NCBI GenBank assembly: GCA_945872365.1
Contig: CAMBZJ010000031.1
Coordinates: 1-34,267 of the forward strand
From: Klebsiella pneumoniae
GTDB taxonomy: Bacteria > Desulfobacterota > Binatia > UBA12015
DNA: 34,267 nucleotides
Direction of reading: 5' to 3'
A program made the position numbers and the translations under genes. Position 1 is the first letter of the stretch. Every line of letters begins with the position of its first letter. The notes below the pieces were generated by a model, which saw nothing but the letters and a program-made list of their open reading frames with translations, ran no database searches and had not been told where the DNA came from. Of this stretch, positions 1-7,308 are shown in pieces.

Positions 1-1335
1 GTCGATGTAGCGCGGCAGGTTGAGGTTGAAGTCGTTCTTCGGGTCGGCGATCTCGGTGAGCGGCACCATGCGGGCATAGCGCGGCACGTCGGCCTGCCGG
101 GTGAAGGTGTCGACGATCTTGTGCAGGTCCTGCTCGCGCAGCCGGTTCTTCGGGCCGTCTTTGCGGAAGCCCTTGGAGGCGTCGATCATGAACACGCCCT
201 TGCGGGCGGCGGCGTTCTCCTTGTCGAGCACCACGATGCAAGCGGGGATACCGGTGCCGTAGAAGAGGTTGGCGGGCAGGCCGATGATGCCCTTCAGGAT
301 GCCGGAGCGGACGAGCTGAGTTCGGATGAGGCCTTCCGCGCCGCCGCGGAAGAGCACGCCGTGGGGCAGGATGCAGGCGCCTTTGCCCGCGCTCTTGAGC
401 GAGCGGATGATGTGCAGCAGGTAGGCGTAGTCGCCCTGCTTGGTGGGCGGCTCACCCCAGGCGAAGCGCTGGAAGGGGTCGTTCGAGGTGTTAAGGCCGG
501 TGGTCCAGGTCTTGTCGGAGAAGGGCGGATTGGCGACGACGTAGTCGTAGGTGCGGAGCTGCTCGCCGTCCTTGAACTTGGGCTCGGCGAGCGTGTTGCC
601 CGAGACGATGTTGGCCGTGGGGAAGTCGTGCAGGATCATGTTCATGCGGGCGAGGCCCGCCGTGGTCACGTCCTTCTCCTGCCCTTCGAGCGTGATGTGC
701 TTGCCCGCCTCGGCGGCCACCTTGAGCAGCAGCGAGCCGGAACCGCAGGTGGGGTCGTAGGCGGTGGTGGACGCCTTCGTGTTCTGCGGCGAGATGCCGA
801 TCGCCTTGGCGATGATGCGGCTGACCTCGGCGGGGGTGTAGAACTGCCCCTTGCTCTTGCCGCTCTCGGTGGCGAAGTGCCGCATCAGGTACTCGTAGGC
901 GTCGCCGAGGATGTCGTCGTGCTCGGCGCGGTTCTGCGAGAAGTCGAGCTGCGGGCGGGCGAAGATGTTGATCAGGTTGGTCAGCTTCTCGACCTTGGCC
1001 TGCCCCTCACCGAGCTTGTTGGAGTCGTTGAAGTCGGGGAAGTCGCTGCGGGCGAGCCGGGCGTTGGCGTTCACCAGCGGCGCGATGACCTGCGTGTTGA
1101 TCTTGTCGCCGATGTCGCTCTTGCCGCGCAGGTCGAGCATGTCCTTGAAGCTCGCGCCCTTCGGGATGGTGACCGGCGGGGCGAAGTCGGTGCTGTTGCC
1201 GTACTTGTCGGTGATGTACTTGATGAACAGCAGGAACAGGACGTAGTCCTTGTACTGGCTGGCATCCATGCCGCCGCGCAGCTCGTCGCAGGAGGCCCAG
1301 AGGGAGGAGTAGAGGTCGGATTTCTTGATGGGCAT
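1..1335 (-). CDS. hsdM: Type I restriction-modification DNA methylase subunit HsdM (3' partial)
   Basis: N6-adenine DNA methyltransferase subunit of a type I restriction-modification system. It would modify host DNA together with a specificity subunit, HsdS, and support restriction with HsdR; neither partner is in view, so they may lie beyond the left edge. The protein starts MPIKKSDLYSSLW, which is the typical HsdM N-terminal helical domain (about residues 5-150). The SAM-binding motif DPTCGSG is at residues 194-200 and the catalytic NPPF motif at 269-272. The reading frame is open for 445 codons to the window edge, ending in LPRYID, so the last few tens of residues of a normal ~480-520 aa HsdM are missing because of the window boundary. 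No Shine-Dalgarno is evident before the ATG. It lies 36 bp after the end of the helicase fragment on the same strand, so coupling is possible. Confidence 0.93.
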   Translation of the reverse strand, partial: MPIKKSDLYSSLWASCDELRGGMDASQYKDYVLFLLFIKYITDKYGNSTDFAPPVTIPKGASFKDMLDLRGKSDIGDKINTQVIAPLVNANARLARSDFPDFNDSNKLGEGQAKVEKLTNLINIFARPQLDFSQNRAEHDDILGDAYEYLMRHFATESGKSKGQFYTPAEVSRIIAKAIGISPQNTKASTTAYDPTCGSGSLLLKVAAEAGKHITLEGQEKDVTTAGLARMNMILHDFPTANIVSGNTLAEPKFKDGEQLRTYDYVVANPPFSDKTWTTGLNTSNDPFQRFAWGEPPTKQGDYAYLLHIIRSLKSAGKGACILPHGVLFRGGAEGLIRTQLVRSGILKGIIGLPANLFYGTGIPACIVVLDKENAAARKGVFMIDASKGFRKDGPKNRLREQDLHKIVDTFTRQADVPRYARMVPLTEIADPKNDFNLNLPRYID

Positions 1336-1336
1336 G

Positions 1337-1359
1337 GGTTGTTCGCTCAGTGGGATTGA
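1337..1359 (-). repeat. Bipartite leader repeat, copy before hsdM
   Basis: On the minus strand this reads TCAATCCC, a 7-nt spacer, then GAACAACC, ending one base before the hsdM ATG. The same two 8-mers in the same order, with a 1-nt spacer, lie upstream of the helicase fragment at 1699-1715. This copy occupies the place where a ribosome binding site would be expected. Confidence 0.6.
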
Positions 1360-1371
1360 TTGGGCATCAGT

Positions 1372-1686
1372 TCAGGGGTCCACGAGCGACGTGTGGACGG
1401 CAAGGACCGGGTCGAAGAGGTGGGCCAGGCGAATCCGGTGGGCCTCGGCGACGAGCCGGTAGAGATGGCCATCGCCGTCGAAGCTGCACGGCCTTCCGAC
1501 TTCGACGATGTCGAGCCGTGCTTGGTCGTGGCGGTAGAAGATCTCCTCGGCCACCCGGCCCGAGGGGCTCTGGTAGACGAGGGTGAGGGCATCCGAGCCG
1601 TGCCACTGGGTGCCGACGACGGAGACGGCTGTTTCGGGGAGGATGCCGCCGACGGTGGTGCCGGGGGTGAGATCTTCGAGTCGCAT
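1372..1686 (-). pseudogene. N-terminal fragment of a large defence-island helicase (104 aa)
   Basis: A 104-residue ORF starting MRLEDLTPGTTVGGILPE and ending HLFDPVLAVHTSLVDP. From memory of the family, this closely matches the first ~100 residues of ~1,000-aa SNF2/DEAD-type helicases found in defence islands beside DNA methylases. In those proteins the text runs on directly into the first helicase motifs (LPHQ..., then the Walker A loop). Here a stop codon follows VDP, and hsdM begins 36 bp later. No helicase motif is readable in the other frames downstream, so this is not a simple frameshift. It is most likely the remnant of a deletion or recombination that joined the helicase 5' end to hsdM. 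A functional stand-alone domain cannot be excluded, since the remaining frame is intact and has no internal stop. No Shine-Dalgarno is seen before the ATG. Confidence 0.7.
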
Positions 1687-1698
1687 GCGGGATGGTCC

Positions 1699-1715
1699 GG
1701 TTGTTCAGGGATTGA
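1699..1715 (-). repeat. Bipartite leader repeat, copy before the helicase fragment
   Basis: On the minus strand this reads TCAATCCC, one spacer base, then GAACAACC, ending 12 nt before the ATG of the helicase fragment. It is the partner of the copy at 1337-1359. It could be a shared regulatory element or a relic of a duplicated leader. Confidence 0.6.
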
Positions 1716-1837
1716 CTGGCCGCCTGCCGAGTCTCGAGTGCGACTGCACCCTTCAGATCACAAATCGGACTGACAACGCCAGAGATGGCCGGAGCTCGCG
1801 CTTTTGGCGCAGCCAGGGGCCATGCCCGGCGGGCTGA

Positions 1838-2494
1838 TCACAGTCGCTTCGGCGAGTCCGAGCGGGCGGCACACTCCGTAAGAAACTTCGAGTCCTTCCC
1901 GATCTCCGAAACGACCTTCGCCGCCGCGCGGTCGATCACGCTCGCAGAGAGCTCGCCTACGGCCTTGTTGATCTGGCCGATCCCGATGGCGGACGAATCC
2001 CCGCTTTCGGTGACGGCAAACGACCGCCGCTCGGCATTATCGCAGATCGCCTCGAGGTTCACCGCGAGCCGGTAGTCGTAGGAGTACGGGAGCACTGGCG
2101 TCAAAAGGAACATCGTGAAGCCCGTGAAGAACGCCTTAGTCCCGTTCGCTGCGTCGTGAGTATCCAGGTCCTCCTGTGCGGTGATTCGGATCGTCACCAC
2201 GCCCGCCCGCCCGATCGGATAGGACGTCACCACGTGCTCGAAGATGTTGGCGTCCGAGAGCTTCCGCACGAACTTCTCCTTGAAGCCCGAGCTCGGGAGA
2301 GCTGGCGCAGCGGCTCCGCTTCCGCTCTGGACCTCGATGGCGTCGACGAAGCCAATCGGGCAGTTCGTGCATGGAGTCGTCGCAGTCGGAGGCAGAGCAG
2401 GCGCCTGCGAATCATGGAGCCGTACCGTGTGGGTGCACCCGGACAGGACGACGAGGGCGGCGGCGATCGGGAGGAGCCCTGCCCTGCCTGGCAA
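1838..2494 (-). CDS. Orphan lipoprotein of unknown function (218 aa)
   Basis: Function not recognised. The N-terminus has a short basic start, a hydrophobic stretch at residues 7-18 and a lipobox LSGC at 17-20, so Cys20 is the predicted lipidated residue and the mature protein would be membrane-anchored. A Pro/Thr-rich segment (30-47) contains a CTNC pair at 42-45. Residues 121-137 form a strongly hydrophobic segment (AFFTGFTMFLLTPVLPY) that could be a membrane-inserting hairpin or a buried core. The rest is mixed alpha/beta-looking with conserved-style charged patches. The frame opens at TTG; no in-frame ATG or GTG precedes the lipobox, so TTG is the only plausible start. It follows the homocysteine methyltransferase-family gene by 63 bp on the same strand, with a GC hairpin between them. 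Confidence 0.7.
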   Translation of the reverse strand: MPGRAGLLPIAAALVVLSGCTHTVRLHDSQAPALPPTATTPCTNCPIGFVDAIEVQSGSGAAAPALPSSGFKEKFVRKLSDANIFEHVVTSYPIGRAGVVTIRITAQEDLDTHDAANGTKAFFTGFTMFLLTPVLPYSYDYRLAVNLEAICDNAERRSFAVTESGDSSAIGIGQINKAVGELSASVIDRAAAKVVSEIGKDSKFLTECAARSDSPKRL

Positions 2495-2514
2495 GCGGCG
2501 GACTCTGCGGCTGG

Positions 2515-2528
2515 CCCCCTCGCGGGGG
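2515..2528 (-). terminator. Short GC hairpin after the homocysteine methyltransferase gene
   Basis: A five-base-pair C5/G5 stem with a 4-nt loop lies about 30 bp beyond the stop at 2558 and before the lipoprotein start. There is no U-run, so this is weak terminator evidence. Confidence 0.28.
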
Positions 2529-2557
2529 GTTGTGGTGAGAGGTCGGATGGACGTCGA

Positions 2558-3511
2558 TCAAGCCCTCGTGCGGCGCACCCCGACCACGTTTCTCGCGATC
2601 TCGCCGAGATGCTCGTCCCAGGTGCCGCAGCATCCCCCCAGGATGTCGAGGTGCGGATATCGGCTTGCGATCTCGCCCATGCGCCGTCCGAGGTCGACCG
2701 GGTCGCCCGACTCGAGGTGGCCGAGCGAACAAAGGGAGACCTTGTCCATCGAGGCCGCGTTCGGGCGCAGGCACCGGACCCGCTCGAACCAGCCGCCGGG
2801 CTCGATCGCCGGGAGGAACTCCAGCGGGTGCGAGCAGTTGATACCGTAGAACGCGGGACGCGCCTCTCCGGCGAGCGCGTCGACCTCGAGCACGGCCTCG
2901 CGCAGCGTCGGGCCCGACGGGAGGCGATGGCTCGCATCGAGCGTGAACGAGATCGAAACCGCGAGCCCCGCAGCCGCACCGGCCCGGGCCACGCCCACCG
3001 CCTCGGGTACGCCGTTGAAGGTCATCGCCTCGGCGAGGTCGACACCGGCCCGGACGAGATTCGCCATCTGCACCGAGTGGTATTCCTCGGCACTCGCGGC
3101 GGTGATCGTCTCGTTGCGCGAGTAGGCGTCGCCGCGCGGGCCGACGACTCCGGCGTAGTAGAGGGCGGGAAGCCGGCCGCGATGGGGTTCGGCGACCTCT
3201 CGCAGGAAGTCGATCGCGCGCACCTGCACGTCGGCGAGCGCCTCGGGCGGGTAGCCGACGCGGCTCGCCCAGTCGGGGCTCGCCCGGTAGTCGAGACCGC
3301 CGAGCAGCACGCCGCAGCCGTGCTCGACCGCCGTCTCGAGCACGGCCGTGTACATCTCGCGCAACTTCGCAACACCCGCGGGGTCGTCGAGCAGCGGGAA
3401 CATCGCGAACTCCGGGAGTTCGAAGCCGTGCTTGTACATGACCTCGGTCTCCTGCCCGCCTTCGGTCAGGTAGACGAGGCCACTCCTTCGCGGCGGGAAC
3501 GCTGTCTTCAC
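2558..3511 (-). CDS. Homocysteine S-methyltransferase family protein (MmuM/BHMT-type barrel)
   Basis: Zinc-dependent methyltransferase of the homocysteine S-methyltransferase (pfam S-methyl_trans) family. It probably moves a methyl group from a donor such as S-methylmethionine or a betaine to a thiol, in the cytoplasm. The three zinc cysteines are present: Cys226 in GINCSHP and Cys294-Cys295 in GGCCGT. The N-terminal barrel motif reads LTEGGQETEVMY, where MmuM relatives have DGGLET. The start is set at the GTG at 3511 because a perfect Shine-Dalgarno (GAAGGAGGT) sits 6 nt upstream of it; a GTG 12 codons earlier has none. The result is 317 aa, normal for the family. It begins 55 bp after the porin stop on the same strand, so it may be co-transcribed with the porin. 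The methyl donor cannot be read from the sequence. Confidence 0.88.
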   Translation of the reverse strand: MKTAFPPRRSGLVYLTEGGQETEVMYKHGFELPEFAMFPLLDDPAGVAKLREMYTAVLETAVEHGCGVLLGGLDYRASPDWASRVGYPPEALADVQVRAIDFLREVAEPHRGRLPALYYAGVVGPRGDAYSRNETITAASAEEYHSVQMANLVRAGVDLAEAMTFNGVPEAVGVARAGAAAGLAVSISFTLDASHRLPSGPTLREAVLEVDALAGEARPAFYGINCSHPLEFLPAIEPGGWFERVRCLRPNAASMDKVSLCSLGHLESGDPVDLGRRMGEIASRYPHLDILGGCCGTWDEHLGEIARNVVGVRRTRA

Positions 3512-3566
3512 GATTCGACCTCCTTCGGGCAGGGCCCCCCGGGTCAAACTCCGAAACCGAGAGCCC

Positions 3567-5294
3567 TCAGTAGTTCAGCTGCACCTGGAGACGGAAGATC
3601 TGGCCGTTCCAGTCGCGGTAGGAGGTCTGGCCCGCCTTGTTGGCGGTGACCCCGTTGATGCCGTCGACGATCGCGTACTCGCCGGTCAACTCCAGTTCGC
3701 GCAGGATCTGCCACTCGACGCCCATGTCCCACTCGGTGCTGGTGCCGTAGGGCGCGTTGGCCAGCGAGCGGTAACCGCCCTTGTAGTACTGGTAGCGACC
3801 GTAGGGCGTGATGATGCCGAAGCGGTCGGTGTCGAACTTGTAGGATGGCATCACGTAGCCGCCCCAGAGGGAGCGTACATCGACCTCGGTCTGCAGGTTG
3901 TTCAGGCCGGGTCCCTCGCCCCAGTTCCACTCGGTCTCCAGGCCGATCGGCTGCGGGTACCAGATGAAGCTGCCGGCGACGCGCCGGTCGGTCAGCCCCT
4001 TGTTGCCGCCGGTGCCGGCCGGCGTGATCTGGTCGGTACCGCCGTTCGGATAGAACTGGCTGCCACTCACGACGTACTTGCCGGTGTAGCCCTGGACGCT
4101 CGCTTCCACGACCTGACCGTTCGAGAACTGGACGGGCCAGGTCGCGCGGGCGACCACGTTTACGTTCTGGTTGAGCTCGATCTGGGAGCCGCCTTGGCCG
4201 TCGTAGACGCCGAAACCCAGAATGCCGTAGTTGCCCGAGCCCTTGAGCCCGCCGTCGACCAGCTCCTTCAGGAGCTTCTGCTTCGCGACCGGCGTGAAGT
4301 AGTAGAAGACGCCCAGGTCGCGCTCGTTGGGAGACACGCCGGTGTTGATCGAGACCGCGCGGTCGAGCGGCACGCGGTTCTGGCTCGACTGCATGTTCTC
4401 CCAGCCGTAGGGCACCTTGGAGAGGCCGACCCGGAAGCGGTGGACCTTCGTCTTGTCGATGTAGACGTCGCCGTAGAGGTCGCGCAGCTGTGCAAAGTAG
4501 GTCGAGTTCGAGCTCGGCGATGTCGATCCCGCGAACTCCGGCTGGATGTAGACGAAGAGGTGGTCGCTCACGTCGGACGAGAAGATGAGACGAGCACGGC
4601 GGATACCGAAGTTTTCGGCGTTGCCGTTGATGAAGCGGTCGGAGAACATCCAGGGATCGGCTTCTTCACGGTCCCACTGGATGCTGCGGTCGAAGCGAAT
4701 CTGGGAGTAACCGCGCAGCGACATCTTCTCGTACCAGGGCTTGCTCTTGTGGTCCTGCGGATGCAGCGAGTCCCACAGGCTCTTCAGGCCGTACTGGTCG
4801 CTCCGGTGCATGTTGTCGTAGAGCCGCGCGTCGGGCGCCGGGACGGCCGCGTCCGCAACCTTCGTGATGCCGTCCTGGGCGGCGCCGGCGGTGACCGCCT
4901 TCGGCGTGCCCTCGGCGGGTGCGGGCTTCGCTTCGCGTGCCACGGCCGACGCCTCCGCTGGCGGTCCCGCCTCCTCGGCGACCGCGGTCGACGGAGCCTC
5001 GGGGCCGGTGCGCTTGGCGGCGGTCGCTGCCTCGGGCTCCCTCCCGGGAGACTTCAGCACGGACTGCCGCTGGAGCTGTTCCTTGAGCTCGCCGATCACG
5101 CTGTTCTGCTGCCGGATCAGCGCGCGCATCTCGTCGAGCTGCGACTGGACCTCGGGAGGTACGGACCCTGAACTCCGGGCGAGTGCACCTGCCGGAATCG
5201 CGAGGGCGCTCCACAGGGCGAGCAAGGCGAGGCCCGAACGGGTGCATGCCCCGCGGCGGAGTTCTCGGCGGGTCGACGCGGGCTTCGTGTCCAT
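3567..5294 (-). CDS. Phosphate-selective porin, OprO/OprP family
   Basis: Outer-membrane anion porin of the Porin_O_P family, which takes up phosphate or polyphosphate during starvation. The 575-aa protein has a signal peptide (hydrophobic core around 20-37, cleavage probably after ALA at 39). A short coiled-coil follows (PPEVQSQLDEMRALIRQQ), as is typical for trimerising porins. Then comes an Ala/Pro-rich linker and a long beta-rich barrel starting near YEKMSLRGYSQIRFDR. It ends in a C-terminal aromatic, QLNY, the usual outer-membrane assembly signal. The ATG at 5294 is chosen because GGAGGGG lies just upstream; the frame stays open a further 44 codons but without a signal-peptide-like start. 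A Pho-box-like site lies 61 bp upstream. It diverges from the PhoD phosphatase gene. Substrate (phosphate rather than pyrophosphate or another anion) is inferred from this context. Confidence 0.9.
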   Translation of the reverse strand: MDTKPASTRRELRRGACTRSGLALLALWSALAIPAGALARSSGSVPPEVQSQLDEMRALIRQQNSVIGELKEQLQRQSVLKSPGREPEAATAAKRTGPEAPSTAVAEEAGPPAEASAVAREAKPAPAEGTPKAVTAGAAQDGITKVADAAVPAPDARLYDNMHRSDQYGLKSLWDSLHPQDHKSKPWYEKMSLRGYSQIRFDRSIQWDREEADPWMFSDRFINGNAENFGIRRARLIFSSDVSDHLFVYIQPEFAGSTSPSSNSTYFAQLRDLYGDVYIDKTKVHRFRVGLSKVPYGWENMQSSQNRVPLDRAVSINTGVSPNERDLGVFYYFTPVAKQKLLKELVDGGLKGSGNYGILGFGVYDGQGGSQIELNQNVNVVARATWPVQFSNGQVVEASVQGYTGKYVVSGSQFYPNGGTDQITPAGTGGNKGLTDRRVAGSFIWYPQPIGLETEWNWGEGPGLNNLQTEVDVRSLWGGYVMPSYKFDTDRFGIITPYGRYQYYKGGYRSLANAPYGTSTEWDMGVEWQILRELELTGEYAIVDGINGVTANKAGQTSYRDWNGQIFRLQVQLNY

Positions 5295-5330
5295 GGATTC
5301 CCCTCCGGCGCGTGGGCGTGGGCCAACCCG

Positions 5331-5336
5331 CGACCG
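5331..5336 (-). promoter_or_regulatory. -10-like hexamer of the porin promoter (approximate)
   Basis: On the minus strand a TAGGGT hexamer follows the Pho box after exactly 10 bp, the spacing seen in PhoB-activated promoters where the box replaces the -35. The match to TATAAT is only 3 of 6. Position is approximate, lying between about 5331 and 5345. Confidence 0.3.
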
Positions 5337-5354
5337 GCACCCTAGGAGTGCCAT

Positions 5355-5372
5355 GTTACAACAGCGTGACAG
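5355..5372 (-). promoter_or_regulatory. Pho box (PhoB-type operator) upstream of the porin
   Basis: The minus strand reads CTGTCAC, GCTG, TTGTAAC. This is the 7-4-7 layout of the enterobacterial Pho box (two CTGTCAT-like repeats, 11-bp period), with 6/7 and 5/7 matches. It is 61 bp upstream of the porin ATG. The genes on both sides (phosphate porin, PhoD phosphatase) are classic Pho regulon members. No equally good box was seen pointing toward phoD. Confidence 0.6.
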
Positions 5373-5401
5373 GATCCGTCGGATTTGGCGAAAACGGATC
5401 C
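5372..5401. promoter_or_regulatory. Perfect 8-bp inverted repeat in the porin/phoD intergenic region
   Basis: GGATCCGT at 5372-5379 and ACGGATCC at 5394-5401 are exact inverted repeats separated by 14 bp. The left arm shares its first base with the Pho box. A dimeric repressor or activator site for one or both divergent genes is possible; no regulator can be named. Confidence 0.45.
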
Positions 5402-5528
5402 CGACCGGGCGGGTAGGCCGCGCCAAAGCGGTGGGTCAACGCGATTTTCCGATCGGTCGCGAAACCCTCTGGGCAAGTCACCGGGTCCCGGGGTAAGGGA
5501 GAATCCGGCCCCGGCCGAGGAGGAAGCG

Positions 5529-7142
5529 ATGGGAATCACCCGAAGAGAATGGCTCAAGACGGCAGGGGCGGCAATCGTGGCCGGCCTTCTTCCGAACCTC
5601 ACTGCGTGCGGCGACGAGGCGAGCGGTCTGCCGCGCTACGACTGGACCGGACCGCTCGGGCCCGAATCGACGTTCGAACTCGGCGTCGCGAGCGGCGATG
5701 CGCTCGCCGACGCGATCGTGCTCTGGACCCACGTCTCGCCGGGCTTCGACGTGGGCCCCGTCGACGTCTGGGTCGAGGTCGCGGTCGATCCCGGGTTCGC
5801 ACGCCGCGTGGTTGCGCGCAGCGTTCCCGTGGACCAGTCGACCGACTACGCGCTCAGGGTGGATGTCGACGGCCTCGAGGCCGGCCGGACCTACTACTAC
5901 CGCTTCTTCGCGCTCGGCGTGGAGTCGCCGACCGGGCGCATGCGCACGCTTCCGCTCGGCCCGGTCGAAGAGCTGCGCCTCGCCGTCGCGAGCTGCTCCA
6001 ACTACGGCTACGGGTACTTCCACGCCTACCGGAGGATCGCGGAGCGGGCCGATCTCGACGGCGTGATCGGCCTTGGCGATTACATCTACGAGTATGCGCA
6101 GGGGTTCTATCCCTTTGGCAACGAGATCGTGCGCGAGACGGCTCCTGCCGGGAAATGCGTCGACCTCGACGGATACCGGGCGCGGTATCGCAAGTACCGC
6201 AGCGACCCGGACCTCCAGGAGGCACATCGGCAACACGGCTGGTTCGTGGTCTGGGACGACCACGAACTGATCAACGACGCGACCTCCGACGGCACCGACC
6301 TGCTCTCGCACAACCCGGCAACCGACGGCGACTACTTCGAGCGGCTCGCCGCTGCCAAACAGGCCTACCACGAGTACATGCCCATCCGGGGAGGGGCGGC
6401 GGACTCGATCTACCGAAGCGTGCGCTTCGGCGACCTCGTGGAGCTCCGGCTCCTCGACACCCGCGGCGAGGTGCGGTCCGGCGCGATCGGCGACGTCGCC
6501 CTGGACACGCCGGAGCGGACCATGCTCGGACCCAGCCAGGAAGCCTGGCTCGATGCGGAACTCGCCGCCGGGCAGGCGACCTGGCAGATCCTGGGGCAGC
6601 AGGTCCCCGTCGCCCACTACACCTACGACGAAGTCGAACATCGACCGGTATTCTTCGACCAGTGGGACGGTTACCCGGCCGCGCGCCAGCGGCTGTACGA
6701 CTCGCTGGGGCGCCACGGTCGTGGCAACGTCGTGGTGCTGACCGGCGACCTGCACGGAGCGTGTGTCTTCGACCTCCCGCGTGACCCGTGGTCGGGCTAC
6801 GTCGCCGCGACCGGCGAAGGCTCGCTCGCGGTCGAGTTCATCTGTACGTCGGTGTCCTCGCCCTACCTCCCGTTCGTCCCGGTCACGACCGAGGAGGAGC
6901 AGCTCGCGCGCGCCTGTCCGCACCTCGCGTGGACCAACCTCGTCGCGAAGGGCTACTCGGTCGTGACGGTCACGACCGAGTACGTGCAGAACGACTTCTA
7001 TGCCGTCGAGGACGTGCGCTCGCCCTCAGGCGGCGCGGAGCGGCACCTGGCCGGCTACCTCGTGCCGCTCGGCAGCACGCATGCGCTCCAAGCGATGGCG
7101 CCGGCCGCGGCCGCCGAGGCGCCTGCCTCGCTCGCGCCCTGA
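5529..7142 (+). CDS. phoD: PhoD-family alkaline phosphatase/phosphodiesterase, Tat-exported
   Basis: Secreted metallophosphatase of the PhoD family, releasing phosphate from phosphomonoesters and diesters outside the cytoplasm. The N-terminus MGITRREWLKTAG is a twin-arginine signal, followed by a lipobox-like LTAC (Cys27), suggesting a Tat-exported lipoprotein. The PhoD N-terminal domain motif GVASGDALADAIVLWTHVSP follows. Metal-site motifs are in order: SCSN (155-158), GDYIYEY (from 183), WDDHE (242-246) and GDLHG (406-410). At 537 aa the length is normal. The ATG at 5529 is preceded by GAGGAGG; upstream in-frame codons lack the Tat motif. It diverges from a phosphate porin, which supports a phosphate-scavenging role. 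A strong hairpin lies 30 bp after the stop. Confidence 0.93.
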   Translation: MGITRREWLKTAGAAIVAGLLPNLTACGDEASGLPRYDWTGPLGPESTFELGVASGDALADAIVLWTHVSPGFDVGPVDVWVEVAVDPGFARRVVARSVPVDQSTDYALRVDVDGLEAGRTYYYRFFALGVESPTGRMRTLPLGPVEELRLAVASCSNYGYGYFHAYRRIAERADLDGVIGLGDYIYEYAQGFYPFGNEIVRETAPAGKCVDLDGYRARYRKYRSDPDLQEAHRQHGWFVVWDDHELINDATSDGTDLLSHNPATDGDYFERLAAAKQAYHEYMPIRGGAADSIYRSVRFGDLVELRLLDTRGEVRSGAIGDVALDTPERTMLGPSQEAWLDAELAAGQATWQILGQQVPVAHYTYDEVEHRPVFFDQWDGYPAARQRLYDSLGRHGRGNVVVLTGDLHGACVFDLPRDPWSGYVAATGEGSLAVEFICTSVSSPYLPFVPVTTEEEQLARACPHLAWTNLVAKGYSVVTVTTEYVQNDFYAVEDVRSPSGGAERHLAGYLVPLGSTHALQAMAPAAAAEAPASLAP

Positions 7143-7172
7143 GACCCGCCCCCGGAGTCCGATCTCCCCGGG

Positions 7173-7202
7173 TTTCGCGGCGCGTCAGGGCGCGTCGCGG
7201 AA
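7173..7202 (+). terminator. Hairpin terminator candidate downstream of phoD
   Basis: A 12-bp stem (7173-7184 with 7191-7202, including two G-T wobbles) with a 6-nt loop starts 30 bp after the phoD stop. No clear U-run follows. It separates phoD from the VOC-fold gene. Confidence 0.5.
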
Positions 7203-7308
7203 TTCCGGCAAGAAACTCGAGCGGTGAGTGGTCTCCGCGCCGCAATGGAGAAGCATTCGGATCCGCGGCATGCTCACAGGCCGAGAGTCAGTCTCCAGAA
7301 GGAATCCC

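Noticed and set aside
1725-1765. A tRNA T-arm-like stretch (TCGAGT with flanking GC) between the defence fragment and the lipoprotein, a possible attachment site
   Set aside because: The flanking bases do not form a five-pair T stem, and no acceptor stem or CCA end is present; no integrase is nearby.
3544-3566. Frameshift or fusion between the porin and the methyltransferase genes
   Set aside because: The porin ends properly in an aromatic C-terminus and the next gene has its own ideal ribosome binding site.
5402-5528. A forward Pho box for phoD
   Set aside because: No 7-4-7 CTGTCAT-like repeat can be read toward phoD; single GTCA words do not pair at the 11-bp period.
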